Source: Hyalangium ruber
GTDB lineage: Bacteria; Myxococcota; Myxococcia; Myxococcales; Myxococcaceae
DNA: 64,000 bases
Direction of reading: 5' to 3'
NCBI RefSeq assembly: GCF_034259325.1
Contig: NZ_JAXIVS010000002.1
Coordinates: 886,386 to 950,385, forward strand
Shown: piece by piece, positions 54,136 through 63,931 of the stretch
How positions within the stretch are numbered: the stretch's first letter is position 1
Layout: every line of letters begins with the position of its first letter
Translations under genes and position numbers: made by a program
The notes under the pieces: model-generated
Database searches by the model: none
What the model saw: the letters and a program-made list of their open reading frames with translations, nothing else
Told to the model about the DNA's origin: nothing

Positions 54136-56412
54136 TCAGTGTCGGTCCGAACCAAAGCTCGGGCCCAGATCCACGCCGGGGTGCAGCTCCTGGGGCAGGT
54201 CAACCGTGAAGGCCGCCCCGTCCCCCGGCGTGCTGTCCACCCGGATGGTGCCCCCATGCGCCTCCACCAACTGGCGGACGATGTAGAGCCCCAGCCCGAA
54301 CCCCGCGTGCTGCCCCGCCGACCGCTCCCGCTCGAAGCGCTCGAAGATGCGCCGCTGCGCCTCCGGCGGAATCCCCACCCCGTGGTCCCGCACCGTCAGC
54401 TGCGCATGCCCTCCCACCCGCTCCAGCCGTAGCTCCACCGGCTTGCCCCGCCCGAACTTCAGCGCGTTCGACAACAGGTTCGTCACCACCCGCTCCAGCC
54501 GCAGCCGGTCCCACCACCCCACCAGCCCCGCCTCCGCCTCGATGCGGATGGTGCAGCCCGCCTCGGCCGCCTGCTCCGTGTGGCGCTCCACCACCTCGCG
54601 CACCAGCTCCGCCAGGTCCACCCGCGACACCTCCAGCGCCAGCTTCCCCGAGGACAGTCGCGACAAGTCCAACAGGTTGTGCAACAGCTGCCCCAGCCGC
54701 TGTCCGTGCCGCAGCGCCGCCGCCAACCCCTCGCGCACCCGCTCCGGCTCGTGCTCCGGCACCACCCGCTGCAGCCGCGCCAGCAACAGCTGCATCGCGT
54801 TGAGCGGGTTGCCCAGGTCATGCGACGCCACGCCGATCAGCTCCAGCGCCCGCTGCGCCTCCTGGAACAGCCGCGCGTTGTCCACCGCCAGCGCCGCCCG
54901 CCCCGCCAGCTCCTCCAGGAAGACCTGGTCCGTCGCCGTGTAGCGCCGCTCCGGTGACGAGGACACCAGCACCAACGCCCCCGAGCGCTGCTCCCCCACC
55001 GCCACCGGCACGCTGAGCGCCGAGCGCAGCTCCAACCGCCGCAAGAGCCGCAGGTGGTCCTCGTCCCATGCCACCTCCGCCAACCGCTCCTCCGTCACCT
55101 CCTCCGCCCGCTCCGCGTGGCCGATGCGGATGACCGGCGCCAGCCCACAGGGACTGTCCATGTCCGGCGGGTAGCGGTGCAAGAGCTCCCACAACGCCCG
55201 CTCCTTGTCCGCCTCCGCGTGCGTCACCGCGCGCGGCAACAGCCGGCCCCCCGGAGACAACAGGAAGAGCACGCACCCGTCCGCCAGCTCCGGCACCATC
55301 AGCCGCGCCAGCTCCGCCAACGTCAGGTCCGGCTCCAACAACTGGTTGAAGATGCGGCCGGCCTCCGCGAACAGCCGCTGGGTGCGCTCCACCCGGCGCC
55401 GCTCCGTAATGTCGCGCGTCACCTTGGCGAAGCCCCGCAGCTCCCCCGCGTCGTCCCTCAGCGCCGTGTAGATGACCTCTCCCCAGAATCGGGTGCCGTC
55501 CTTGCGCACCCGCCAGCCCTCGGCGCGCAGCCGCCCGTCCCGCTCGGCCCGCGTCAGGTCCCGCTCCGGCTCCCCCGCCGCCACCGCCTCTGGCGTATAG
55601 AAGATGGAGATGTGGCGCCCCAGCACCTCGTCCTCCCGCCACCCCTTGATGCGCTCGGCCCCGGGGTTCCAGCTCTCCACCCGCCCCCGCGAGTCCAGCA
55701 GGTAGATGGCGTAGTCCTGCACCCCCTCCACCACCAGCCGGAAGCGCTGCTCGGAGGCCTCCGCCTCCTTGTACAGCGGACGCACCTGACGGGTGAGCAC
55801 CCACGCCAGGCACACCATCCCCAACATCCCCAGCGAGGCCACGGAGATGACGAGCACCAGCGCGCTCCGGTCCTCCAGCACCTCCTCCTGGATGGTCGAG
55901 ACCAGCCGCGCCTCGCTGTGGCGCACCAACCGCTCCAGCGCCGCCTCCGTCTGGTCTCGCGTGTGCCCCATCAGGGTGACCTGCTGCGCATCCACCGCCC
56001 GCAGGCCCGGCTCCCGGATCAACGGCTCCAGCAATCCGCTCAGCGCCTGCTCGTGCGCGTTCTCGGTGCGCGACACCTCGGTCAGCAGCACGGCCTCCTC
56101 TCCGTTGCGCAGCCGCATCCGCAGCCGCTCCATCACCGAGAGGAAGCGCTGGCGATCGGCCTGCTTGCGCTCGTGGAACAACGGCTGGCGCGTGAGCATG
56201 AAGTCCCGACTGCTGGCCACCTTGTCGCTGAACGAGCGCCGCAGCCGCTCCACCTCGAGCAGATCCGTCGAGCGCTCCAGCACCTCCATCTCATTGCCCA
56301 CGTGGACCGAGCGCACGGCCAGCACCGACGTCACCAGAATGGCGACCGCCACCACTCCGGAGGCCACAAGTCCGGCCCCCACGCGGCGCGCGAACGTCCA
56401 CCGACGCCTCAT
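54136..56412 (-). CDS. sensor histidine kinase with PAS and GAF domains
   Basis: A 758-residue membrane kinase. The ATG at 56412 follows AGGGGGGGAC. Two membrane helices (residues 12-32 and near 180) flank a periplasmic region with CHASE3-like helices (LRRSFSDKVASSRDFMLTRQ). A PAS domain (FRLVVEGVQDYAIYLLDSRGRVESWNPGAERIKG) and a GAF domain (FNQLLEPDLTLAELARLM) follow, then HisKA with SHDLGNPLNAMQLLL (H in H-box, Asp in second position) and an ATPase domain with NLLSNALKFGRG, VRDHGVGIPP and GLGLYIVRQLVEAHGG. No receiver is fused, and no response regulator adjoins, so it is an orphan kinase in this window. Confidence 0.9.
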   Translation of the reverse strand: MRRRWTFARRVGAGLVASGVVAVAILVTSVLAVRSVHVGNEMEVLERSTDLLEVERLRRSFSDKVASSRDFMLTRQPLFHERKQADRQRFLSVMERLRMRLRNGEEAVLLTEVSRTENAHEQALSGLLEPLIREPGLRAVDAQQVTLMGHTRDQTEAALERLVRHSEARLVSTIQEEVLEDRSALVLVISVASLGMLGMVCLAWVLTRQVRPLYKEAEASEQRFRLVVEGVQDYAIYLLDSRGRVESWNPGAERIKGWREDEVLGRHISIFYTPEAVAAGEPERDLTRAERDGRLRAEGWRVRKDGTRFWGEVIYTALRDDAGELRGFAKVTRDITERRRVERTQRLFAEAGRIFNQLLEPDLTLAELARLMVPELADGCVLFLLSPGGRLLPRAVTHAEADKERALWELLHRYPPDMDSPCGLAPVIRIGHAERAEEVTEERLAEVAWDEDHLRLLRRLELRSALSVPVAVGEQRSGALVLVSSSPERRYTATDQVFLEELAGRAALAVDNARLFQEAQRALELIGVASHDLGNPLNAMQLLLARLQRVVPEHEPERVREGLAAALRHGQRLGQLLHNLLDLSRLSSGKLALEVSRVDLAELVREVVERHTEQAAEAGCTIRIEAEAGLVGWWDRLRLERVVTNLLSNALKFGRGKPVELRLERVGGHAQLTVRDHGVGIPPEAQRRIFERFERERSAGQHAGFGLGLYIVRQLVEAHGGTIRVDSTPGDGAAFTVDLPQELHPGVDLGPSFGSDRH

Positions 56413-56537
56413 GTCCCCCCCTCGGCGCTCCCCCAGACAAAGGGGAGGCCCTTTCATAAGGTGTGCCAGGGGGGGAGGGGGATGAAGCCGTGCTCCTGGG
56501 CAGGTCGGTGTTGAAAACCCGGCCTCTCCCGAGGTGT

Positions 56538-57695
56538 CTAGCTGCCCTTACGTCCCAGTGCGTCCAGCACCGTGCGCGCGTCGGCGTCCTCCTGCTGGTG
56601 CTCCTGCACGCGCGGCACCTCCTGCCAGCGGATCCACCCCGCCTGGGCCGCGTGCCGCGCCGCGCTCACCGTGTCGTCCACCACCACCAGCTGGCTGCCC
56701 GCCTCGCGCACCTCCTGGGCGAGGCGCTCCAGCTCCACTGCCCGCTGTGCCCGGGAGGGCACATTGCGGATGTACACGCAGCGCACCCGCCCGGGGTACT
56801 CGCGGACGATGGTGCGGTAGTGCTCGGCATCCTCCTGCCCGCTGTCGCCAATGAGGATGAAGGGCAGCGTCTCCAGCGTGCCCAGCACCCCTCGAATCTT
56901 CTCCAGCTTGTGCCCGTGCCCGCCCCCTGGCGCGAAGCCGTGCCGGCTCAGCCCCCAGTCACGCAGGAGCAGCGGCCCGTTCGGAATGCGGTGCAGCGCC
57001 AGGAACTCATCCAGGTGCTCGTACAGGTTCCACGGGCTGCTGGAGACATAGAAGATGGGGTTGTCGGCCAGCCCGCCGTGGCCCTCGCGCAGCGCCGAGT
57101 AGAAGGCATCCACGCCCTCGAAGGGCAGGCGCGTGCGGTGCTCGGTGAGAAACAGCGCCCAGGCGCGCTTGAGCGGGTTGGTGACGCCGGTGACGATGAC
57201 GGTGTCGTCGATGTCGCTGATGATGCCCAGCTCCGCCTGGGGGCCGGCCACCAGCACCTGCGCGGAGACGATGGGCACCCCTTGCGGCTCGGGCTCCAGC
57301 AGCTCCAACTCCACCACGTTCCACCCCGGGCGCACCCCGGGCGGAGGTGCCACCCACAGCTCCAGGAAGCCCTCGTCGTCGGTGGTGCCCTCCCAGCGCT
57401 TGTCCCCCCAATGCACCGCCACGCGCGCCCCGGGAATCTCCACCGTCGCGTAGCGCTTGTACGAGGCGATGGCGCTGCCCACCAGCGAGCGCCGCAGGTG
57501 CGAGGGCTTCACGAAGCGGTCCTCCAGCACCCGCGCCTGGATGAGCACCCGCTCCGCCGTGCCGTAGCCCCGGTAGGGAAGGATTCGCAGCGGCCGGGCC
57601 AGCCCCATGCGGCGGCGCACGCCGCGGCTGAAGCGGTCCCACCGCGCATCGGCCCGGACGGCCAGTTCGAAGAAGGCGGGCTTGAGCGGGCTCAT
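56538..57695 (-). CDS. App1-like phosphatase (DUF2183 domain)
   Basis: A protein of about 385 residues, starting at an ATG at 57695; GGAGG lies 13 bases upstream. Residues 1-140 hold a lipocalin/beta-sandwich-like N-domain. From about 165 to 340 the App1 phosphatidate phosphatase-type catalytic domain appears: ISDIDDTVIVT (DxDxT, nucleophile Asp), YVSSSPWNLYEHL and LIGDSGQEDAEHY, the three HAD motifs. Yeast App1 dephosphorylates phosphatidic acid; bacterial members are less studied. The C-terminus resembles no known motif. It faces the second kinase's promoter. Confidence 0.85.
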   Translation of the reverse strand: MSPLKPAFFELAVRADARWDRFSRGVRRRMGLARPLRILPYRGYGTAERVLIQARVLEDRFVKPSHLRRSLVGSAIASYKRYATVEIPGARVAVHWGDKRWEGTTDDEGFLELWVAPPPGVRPGWNVVELELLEPEPQGVPIVSAQVLVAGPQAELGIISDIDDTVIVTGVTNPLKRAWALFLTEHRTRLPFEGVDAFYSALREGHGGLADNPIFYVSSSPWNLYEHLDEFLALHRIPNGPLLLRDWGLSRHGFAPGGGHGHKLEKIRGVLGTLETLPFILIGDSGQEDAEHYRTIVREYPGRVRCVYIRNVPSRAQRAVELERLAQEVREAGSQLVVVDDTVSAARHAAQAGWIRWQEVPRVQEHQQEDADARTVLDALGRKGS

Positions 57696-57922
57696 GAGCG
57701 GTGAACGGCCTCCGGGGGGTTCTCTTCCTCTATACCGCCCAGCGCCCCAGGGCTCCGGTTCCTGCTCTGGAACCCACGTGGGCACACATCCACTCCTCTC
57801 AGCTTCCAAGAAAATTAGGGTGAAGCGGTTCTCCCGGCGCCCAGAAGCTGCAGCCTCGTGGTAGAAATGCGGTGCAGAGGACAATTCGTCGAGGGGGAGC
57901 TGCGCGCTCGTAGGAGGGTGCG

Positions 57923-60049
57923 ATGATTCACAATGCGAGCCCCCGCGTTTTGGGGCCCAGCAGCGCTCGATTGGAGTTCTCCCGGTTGGAGCCTTCCGGC
58001 CCGCCCTCCCGAACCAGTGGGGGCGTGAGCGCTGGAGTCCTTCCTTGGAACGAGAAGGCCCGCCTGGAGGCGCTGCGCAGCTACGAGGTGCTGGACACCG
58101 CGCCCGAGCCCTCCTTCGACGACATCACCCAGCTGGCGGCGCAGCTGTGCGACGCCCCCGTGGCGCTCATCACCTTGGTGGATGAGACGCGCGTGTGGTT
58201 CAAGTCCCGCGTGGGAGTGGATCTGCGGGAGGTGCCGCGAGAGACCTCCTTCTGTACCCACACCGTGCAGCACTCCTCGCTGTTCGTGCTGCCCGACGTG
58301 CTGGAGGACCCCCGCTTCGTCGACCTGCAAGAGGTCCACACGGATCCGACGCCGCGCTTCTACATGGGCGCGCCGCTGGTGACGCCCGAGGGCTACACGC
58401 TGGGCACGGTGTGCGTGCTGGACCGGGCACCGCGCGCGCCCCTGCCCCGCCACGCCCGGGCGCTGGAGGCGCTGGCCCGGCAGGTGGTGAGCCAGCTGGA
58501 GCTGCGGAAGATGAACCGGGCACAGACGCGGCTCATCGACGAGCTGCGCGCCACCAACGAGCGCTTCGAGGTGATTCAGCGCGCCACCAACGACATCATC
58601 TGGGACTGGGACCTGGTGGGCAACCGGGTGTCCTGGAGCGAGCGGGTGCAGGACGTGCTCGGCTACCCGGCCTCGAGCCAGGACTCGGGGTGGTGGTACT
58701 CGCTGGTCCACCCGGAGGACCGCGAGCGCGTGGCCGACAGCTTCCGCCAGGCGGTGCGCAACGGGGCGACGCACTGGTCGGAGGAGTACCGGGTGCGGCG
58801 CGCCAACGGCACCTACGCGCGGGTGCTGGACCGGGGCACCATCCTTCGCACGGCGCAGGGCATCCCGGTGCGAATCCTGGGCGCGGTGATGAACATGAGC
58901 GAGCGCGAGGAGATGCGGGCGCGGCTGGCGCAGGCCGACCGCATGGCCTCGGTGGGCACGCTGGCGGCCGGGGTGGCGCATGAAATCAACAACCCGCTGG
59001 CCTACGTCATCGCCAACCTGGACTATGTGCGCCAGGAGGTGGAGCAGGCCGCGGGTGCGCCGCTGAGGTCCGAGGAGGTGCCCCAGGCGCTCAAGGAGGC
59101 GCGCGAGGGCGCCGAGCGCATGCGCCTCATCGTCCGGGACCTGAAGATGTTCTCGCGGCCGGACGACGAGCGCTTGGAGCCGGTGGACTTGCACCGCGCC
59201 ATCGACTCGGCGGTGACGATGGCCTGGAACCAGATCCGCCACCGCGCGCAGCTGGTGAAGTCGTACCAGCCCCTGCCCGCCGTGTACGCCAACGAGGCGC
59301 GGCTGGGGCAGGTGTTCCTCAACCTGCTGGTGAACGCGGCGCAGGCGATTCCCGAGGGCGCGGCGGACCGCAATGAAATCCTCGTCTCCACGCGGGTGGA
59401 CGCCAAGGGGCGCATCCTCATCGAGGTGCGGGACACGGGCGCCGGAATCCCGGAGGAGATCCGCGCGAGAATCCTGGAGCCGTTCTTCACCACCAAGCCG
59501 CAGGGCATGGGCACGGGGCTGGGGCTGTCCATCTGCCATGGCATCATCACCAACCTGGGCGGAGAGCTGCAGTTCGAGACCGAGGTCGGCAAGGGCACGA
59601 CGTTCCGCGTGGTGCTGCCTCCGCCCCAGGACACGGAGAAGGCGGTCGCGGCCGACAAGCCCGTGGAGGCGGCGGCGCGGCGGGGCCGCATCGTGGTGGT
59701 GGATGACGAGCAGCTGGTGCTCAACGCCATCAAGCGGGCGCTGCGGACGGAGCACGACGTGACGGTGTTCAACCGGGCCCAGGCGGCGCTGGAGTGGATG
59801 GAGCAGGGCGAGCCGTGGGATGTGCTCCTGTGCGACTTGATGATGCCGGAGATGACCGGCATGGAGTTCCACGCCGAGCTGAGCCGCCGGTGGCCGGAGC
59901 GGCTCAAGGACGTCGTCTTCGTCACCGGCGGGGCGTTCACGGAAGGGGCGCGCGAGTTCCTCGGCCAGCCGAGCATCTCCCGGCTGGAGAAGCCCTTCGA
60001 GCCCCCCGCGCTGCGCGAGGTGGTGGCGGAGCGGCTCAAGAGCCGGTGA
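57923..60049 (+). CDS. hybrid sensor histidine kinase (GAF-PAS-HisKA-HATPase-REC)
   Basis: A 708-residue soluble kinase with AGGAGGG before the ATG. Residues 55-190 are a GAF domain (FDDITQLAAQLCDAPVALITLVDETRVWF, FCTHTVQ), then PAS (IQRATNDIIWDWDLVGNRVSWSERVQDVLGY). HisKA is clear (AAGVAHEINNPLAYVIANL), followed by NLLVNAAQAIPEG, DTGAGIPEEIR and GTGLGLSICHGII. At the C-terminus lies a receiver domain with VVVDDEQLVLNAIKRAL and LLCDLMMPEMTGMEFH, the phosphorylation Asp in the second. No transmembrane segment is seen, so it is a cytoplasmic hybrid kinase. The output regulator is not adjacent. Confidence 0.92.
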   Translation: MIHNASPRVLGPSSARLEFSRLEPSGPPSRTSGGVSAGVLPWNEKARLEALRSYEVLDTAPEPSFDDITQLAAQLCDAPVALITLVDETRVWFKSRVGVDLREVPRETSFCTHTVQHSSLFVLPDVLEDPRFVDLQEVHTDPTPRFYMGAPLVTPEGYTLGTVCVLDRAPRAPLPRHARALEALARQVVSQLELRKMNRAQTRLIDELRATNERFEVIQRATNDIIWDWDLVGNRVSWSERVQDVLGYPASSQDSGWWYSLVHPEDRERVADSFRQAVRNGATHWSEEYRVRRANGTYARVLDRGTILRTAQGIPVRILGAVMNMSEREEMRARLAQADRMASVGTLAAGVAHEINNPLAYVIANLDYVRQEVEQAAGAPLRSEEVPQALKEAREGAERMRLIVRDLKMFSRPDDERLEPVDLHRAIDSAVTMAWNQIRHRAQLVKSYQPLPAVYANEARLGQVFLNLLVNAAQAIPEGAADRNEILVSTRVDAKGRILIEVRDTGAGIPEEIRARILEPFFTTKPQGMGTGLGLSICHGIITNLGGELQFETEVGKGTTFRVVLPPPQDTEKAVAADKPVEAAARRGRIVVVDDEQLVLNAIKRALRTEHDVTVFNRAQAALEWMEQGEPWDVLLCDLMMPEMTGMEFHAELSRRWPERLKDVVFVTGGAFTEGAREFLGQPSISRLEKPFEPPALREVVAERLKSR

Positions 60050-60058
60050 CGGGGACTT

Positions 60059-61978
60059 TCAGTCCCTCCGGCCCAAGGTGCGGTCCAGGTTGTATGCGGC
60101 GCTGATGAGCGACAGGTGGGTGAGCGCCTGGGGGAAGTTGCCCAGCGCCTCGCCCGAGGGCCCCGTCTGCTCCGCGTACAGCCCCACGTGGTTGGCGTAG
60201 CCCAGCATCCGCTCGAACGTCAGCCGCGCGTCCTCCAGGTACTGCGGCTTGGTGACGCTCGCCCGGGTGAGCGCCTCCACCAGCCAGAAGCTGCACAGGT
60301 TGAAGGTGCCCTCGCGCCCTTCAATCCCATCCAGCTTCGCGTCCGCGTCGTAGCGGAACACCAGTCCGTCGGACACCAGCCCTCCCTCCTCCGGCGGGCG
60401 GTGCATCGCCTTGAGCGTGGACAGCATGCGTGGGTCCACCGGCGAGAGGAAGAACACCAGCGGCATGAGCAGGTTCGCCGCGTCCAGCGCCTCGTGCCCG
60501 TAGGCCTGGATGAACGCGTGGCGATGGGTGCTCCACCCCTTCTGCATGATGTCTTCGAAGATGGCGTCCCGCACCGCCAGCCACCGCGCGCGGTCCGCCG
60601 GGAAGCTGCGCTTGTCCGCCAGCCGGATGGCCCGGTCCACCGCCACCCAGCACATCATCTTCGAGTACACGAAGTGGCGCCGCCCGCCGCGCACCTCCCA
60701 GATGCCCTCGTCCCGCTCCTTCCAGTGGTCGCACACCCAGTCCACCAGCCGCCGCAGGTGCCGCCAGAAGTCATAGCTGATGGGCGCCCCGTGCTTGTTG
60801 TACAGGTACACCGAGTCCATCAGCTCGCCGTAGATGTCGAGCTGGAGCTGATCCGCCGCCGCGTTGCCGATGCGCACCGGCCGCGCGCCGCCGTAGCCGC
60901 TCAGGTGCTCGAGCACCTCCTCCTTCGGCACCGGCGTGCCGTCGATGCTGTACATGAGCGCGAGCGGCGCGTCCTCGGGCAGCTCCGCGCAGCGCGCTTC
61001 GATCCACCGCATGAAGGCGCCCGCCTCCTCCTTGAAGCCCACCCGGAGGAACGCGTACACGGTGAAGGCCGCGTCCCGCAGCCACACGTAGCGGTAGTCC
61101 CAGTTGCGCACCCCGCCCGGTGACTCGGGCAGGCTGCAGGTGGGCGCCGCGACGATGGCCCCCGTGGGCTTGAAGGTGAGCAGCTTGAGCGCCAGCGCCG
61201 AGCGCTGCACCACCTCGCGCCAGCGCCCCGTGTACGAGCACTTCGACAGCCACCTTCGCCAGTAGTCCACCGTGTGCCGGAACAGCACCTCGGCCGATTC
61301 GTGGCTGTGGACCGTGTCCGTGCAGGAAGGGGGCGCGCCCTCGCGCAGGGTGAAGACCGCGGACTGGCCCTCGTGCAACACGAAGTGGGCTCGCACCCCT
61401 CGCGTGCCGATGTCCAGCGGCACCTTCGTGGACAGCGTGAGGCTCAGCGTCTCGGAGACGAAGCTCGCTCCGCCCGGAATGGCCCGCGTGGTGTGCGCGT
61501 CCCGCCCGTAGTTGAACGCCGGGAAGCACTCCAGCCCGAACGCCATCTCCCCACGCACCACGCGCACGCGCCGCAGCACCTCGCGCACGTGCTCGCGCTC
61601 GGCCGCCACCCCCATGGGCATGAAGTCGATGATCTCGCCCACGCCCTTGGGTGAGTAGAAGCGCGTCACCAGCACGTTGGTGTCCGGCCAGTAGAACTGT
61701 TTGTGGACCACCCCGTCCGGCTCCGGAGCGATGCGGAAGTGGCCTCCCCGCTCCGGATCCAGCAGCGCCGCGAAGACGCTGGGGCTGTCGAAGTTCGGAA
61801 AGCACAGCCAGTCCAGCGTCCCGTCCGTGCCCACCAGCGCCACCGTGCGCAGGTCTCCAATCACCCCGTGGTCCTCGATGGGCACCGAGCCTCCCGAGAA
61901 CCGGCCCGTCCCGGGCCCCGAGCCCACCTGCGCCCGCTCGACGTCACCCACCGCTGGCCCGTTGTCCCCGCCGCTCAT
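60059..61978 (-). CDS. glycoside hydrolase family 15 (glucoamylase/trehalase-like)
   Basis: A 639-residue enzyme with an (alpha/alpha)6 barrel. It opens [41 protein letters not shown], carries the beta-sandwich region then [17 protein letters not shown], and the catalytic acid in [14 protein letters not shown], with the second Glu in [19 protein letters not shown]. Family members hydrolyse alpha-1,1, 1,4 or 1,6 glucosides; trehalase is common in this subgroup. No signal peptide, so it is cytoplasmic. It lies nine bases after a glucose dehydrogenase-like gene, implying use of the glucose released. Confidence 0.9.
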   Translation of the reverse strand: MSGGDNGPAVGDVERAQVGSGPGTGRFSGGSVPIEDHGVIGDLRTVALVGTDGTLDWLCFPNFDSPSVFAALLDPERGGHFRIAPEPDGVVHKQFYWPDTNVLVTRFYSPKGVGEIIDFMPMGVAAEREHVREVLRRVRVVRGEMAFGLECFPAFNYGRDAHTTRAIPGGASFVSETLSLTLSTKVPLDIGTRGVRAHFVLHEGQSAVFTLREGAPPSCTDTVHSHESAEVLFRHTVDYWRRWLSKCSYTGRWREVVQRSALALKLLTFKPTGAIVAAPTCSLPESPGGVRNWDYRYVWLRDAAFTVYAFLRVGFKEEAGAFMRWIEARCAELPEDAPLALMYSIDGTPVPKEEVLEHLSGYGGARPVRIGNAAADQLQLDIYGELMDSVYLYNKHGAPISYDFWRHLRRLVDWVCDHWKERDEGIWEVRGGRRHFVYSKMMCWVAVDRAIRLADKRSFPADRARWLAVRDAIFEDIMQKGWSTHRHAFIQAYGHEALDAANLLMPLVFFLSPVDPRMLSTLKAMHRPPEEGGLVSDGLVFRYDADAKLDGIEGREGTFNLCSFWLVEALTRASVTKPQYLEDARLTFERMLGYANHVGLYAEQTGPSGEALGNFPQALTHLSLISAAYNLDRTLGRRD

Positions 61979-61987
61979 ACGCGCTCC

Positions 61988-63076
61988 TCATCCAAAGGTG
62001 ATGACGTGCTTGATGCCGCCCGCCTTGCCGGAGACGATCTTCTGGAAGTCCTCCGGGGGGTGGCGCGCGGTGATGAGGCGCTCGACCCGGCCCGGCCAGC
62101 GGGCCTGGAAGTGCCCCAGGTCCTCCAGCGCCGCCGCGAAGTCCGCGTCCGAGGCGTTCACCGTGCCCAGCACCAGCTGGTTGTTGAGCACCAGCTGCTT
62201 GAGCAGCGCCGCGCCCTCCAGCTCCAGCGGCTCCTTGCGGCCCGGCACTCCGGTGAAGATGAACACCCCGTTGGGGCCCAGCGCACGCAGCACCTCGAAG
62301 GCCGCCTTGGAGGCTCCCGCCGCCTCGTACACCACGTCCACGGGGCCCGCGAGCTTGCGCAGCTCCTCCACCGGCACCTCCTTCGAGGAGAGGTAGGGCA
62401 CGCCCACGCCTTCCGAGGCCTCGGCCTTCGCGTTGGGCTTGGGCGAGCGCGAGTACATGGTGGTGCGGTACCCCGCGCGCAGGAGCGCCATGGCCCCCAG
62501 GAGCCCCACCGGCCCCGAGCCCAGCACCACCGCCCGCCCTGGCCCCGTGCTCCAGGGCAGCCGCTCCTTGAGCCGCTCCAGCTCTCGCAGCGCCTTCTCG
62601 GCGATGGTGAGCGGCTCGGTGAGCACCGCCACCTCGCGCAGCCCGGCGGGTACCCGGTGCAGGTAGGCCACCTCCTCCACGAAGAACTCCGCGCAGAAGC
62701 CGTGCGCCTTCTGGATGCCGCGCTCCGTGTAGTCCCCCGTCACGCAGAAGTCCGGGTAGCCGTGCCGACAGGCCTCGCAGCGCTCGTGAGGGCAGGGCCT
62801 CCGCACCCGGGGCACCACCAGGTCTCCTGCCTTGAGGCCCTGCACGCTCGCGCCTACTTCCACCACCTCGCCCAGCGCCTCGTGGCCCAGGATGAGGAAG
62901 TCCTCGCCCTCGGGCGGCGCGCCGTGGCGGAAGTCGATGATCTCCTTGTCCGTGCCGCACACGCCCACCTCCAGCGTGCGCACCCGGACCTGCGTCGGCG
63001 AGCGCAGGCGGGGCTCGGGTGCATCGTCGATGACGCGCACCTCGCGGGACTTCGGGAAGACAGCGACGGCCTTCAT
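61988..63076 (-). CDS. zinc-dependent glucose 1-dehydrogenase-like oxidoreductase
   Basis: A 362-residue medium-chain dehydrogenase whose ATG at 63076 has AGGAGGGG six bases upstream. Zinc ligands are GVCGTDKEI, GHEALGEVVE and the structural lobe CPHERCEACRHGYPDFC. Cofactor binding is AVVLGSGPVGLLGAMALL with GGTV-like following. Sequence length and FGHEAL pattern fit archaeal-type glucose dehydrogenases that oxidise beta-D-glucose with NAD(P)+ (first step of a non-phosphorylated Entner-Doudoroff path). The GH15 gene follows by nine bases, consistent with processing of released glucose. Other aldoses as substrate cannot be excluded. Confidence 0.85.
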   Translation of the reverse strand: MKAVAVFPKSREVRVIDDAPEPRLRSPTQVRVRTLEVGVCGTDKEIIDFRHGAPPEGEDFLILGHEALGEVVEVGASVQGLKAGDLVVPRVRRPCPHERCEACRHGYPDFCVTGDYTERGIQKAHGFCAEFFVEEVAYLHRVPAGLREVAVLTEPLTIAEKALRELERLKERLPWSTGPGRAVVLGSGPVGLLGAMALLRAGYRTTMYSRSPKPNAKAEASEGVGVPYLSSKEVPVEELRKLAGPVDVVYEAAGASKAAFEVLRALGPNGVFIFTGVPGRKEPLELEGAALLKQLVLNNQLVLGTVNASDADFAAALEDLGHFQARWPGRVERLITARHPPEDFQKIVSGKAGGIKHVITFG

Positions 63077-63276
63077 GACACCCCTCCTGGACGACGGCCT
63101 CCCAGCCCTCGCTGGCGCTCGACCTAGATGGCCCGCGCGCACGCGCATTGCAGCGACTCTGAGGGTGCGAGGCTCACGGGTGAACAGTCGGAAGGCGCGA
63201 CCGTCCACCTGTCGGCGCAGCGAGGGTGGGTGGATTCCAGGTGCCGTGGCAGGCCCGTGGATCTATAGACGGGGGC

Positions 63277-63897
63277 GTGACCGAACCCGCTCCCTCGGAG
63301 ACGCCCGCTGGCGGCGACGCACCGCCTTCCCGGGCCCGTGCCGCCACGCTGGGCGCCGTGGCCTTCGTGCTGCTGGCCGCGCCGTTCCTCGTCTTCGGAG
63401 GGATGCTGCTCAACCTGAAGGCGCGCGTGGAGCTGGCGTGTACTCCTGGCGGCCCGTGTACCCTGTTCCACCAGGGCTGGCTGACCCGCGAGCCGGTGGA
63501 GCGCTTCACGGTGGAGGAGCTCCAGGACGTCACGGTGGAGCGCAACCGCACCGGCCGCCGGGGCGGGGACAACCTCTACCGGCCCGTGCTGGAGACGCCT
63601 CGGGGCAAGTTCCCGCTGAGCTACAAGTGGCTGGAGCAGCTGGCCGATGCCGAGCGCACGGCGGAGGCGGTGAACCGCTTTCGCGCCGCTCCGCTGGCCG
63701 GGGGTGACACGGGGCTCGTGGTCTTCCACGACCAGCGGCGCACCCCGGGCCTGGTGGGCAGTGCGTTCAGCGGCGTGGGGCTGGTGCTGCTGGGGGTGAG
63801 CGGGTGGCTGGGCTTGAAGGCCCGCCGCCACCGCCGGGCCGAGCGCGCGAGCCAGCTGGCGAACACGCCGCGCGTTTATAGCGTCTCAGGAAAGTAA
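63277..63897 (+). CDS. two-helix membrane protein of unknown function
   Basis: About 206 residues starting at a GTG at 63277. Two membrane helices flank a soluble region: LGAVAFVLLAAPFLVFGGMLL near the start, and AFSGVGLVLLGVSGWLGL near the end. Between them lies a domain with two Cys (ELACTPGGPCTLF) and ERFTVEELQDVTVERN, RGGDNLYRPVLET and KFPLSYKW, similar in style to DUF-type PH-like modules. Function not recognised. Its TAA stop lies 34 bases before an IS630-like transposase start. Confidence 0.65.
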   Translation: MTEPAPSETPAGGDAPPSRARAATLGAVAFVLLAAPFLVFGGMLLNLKARVELACTPGGPCTLFHQGWLTREPVERFTVEELQDVTVERNRTGRRGGDNLYRPVLETPRGKFPLSYKWLEQLADAERTAEAVNRFRAAPLAGGDTGLVVFHDQRRTPGLVGSAFSGVGLVLLGVSGWLGLKARRHRRAERASQLANTPRVYSVSGK

Positions 63898-63931
63898 TGT
63901 CCGAGCGGAAGAGCCAGGGTAGCTTGGCAGG

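Noticed and set aside
57815..59872. 685-codon frame on the - strand opposite the hybrid kinase
   Set aside because: Shadow of the GC-rich kinase gene; Arg/His-rich with no domain motif.
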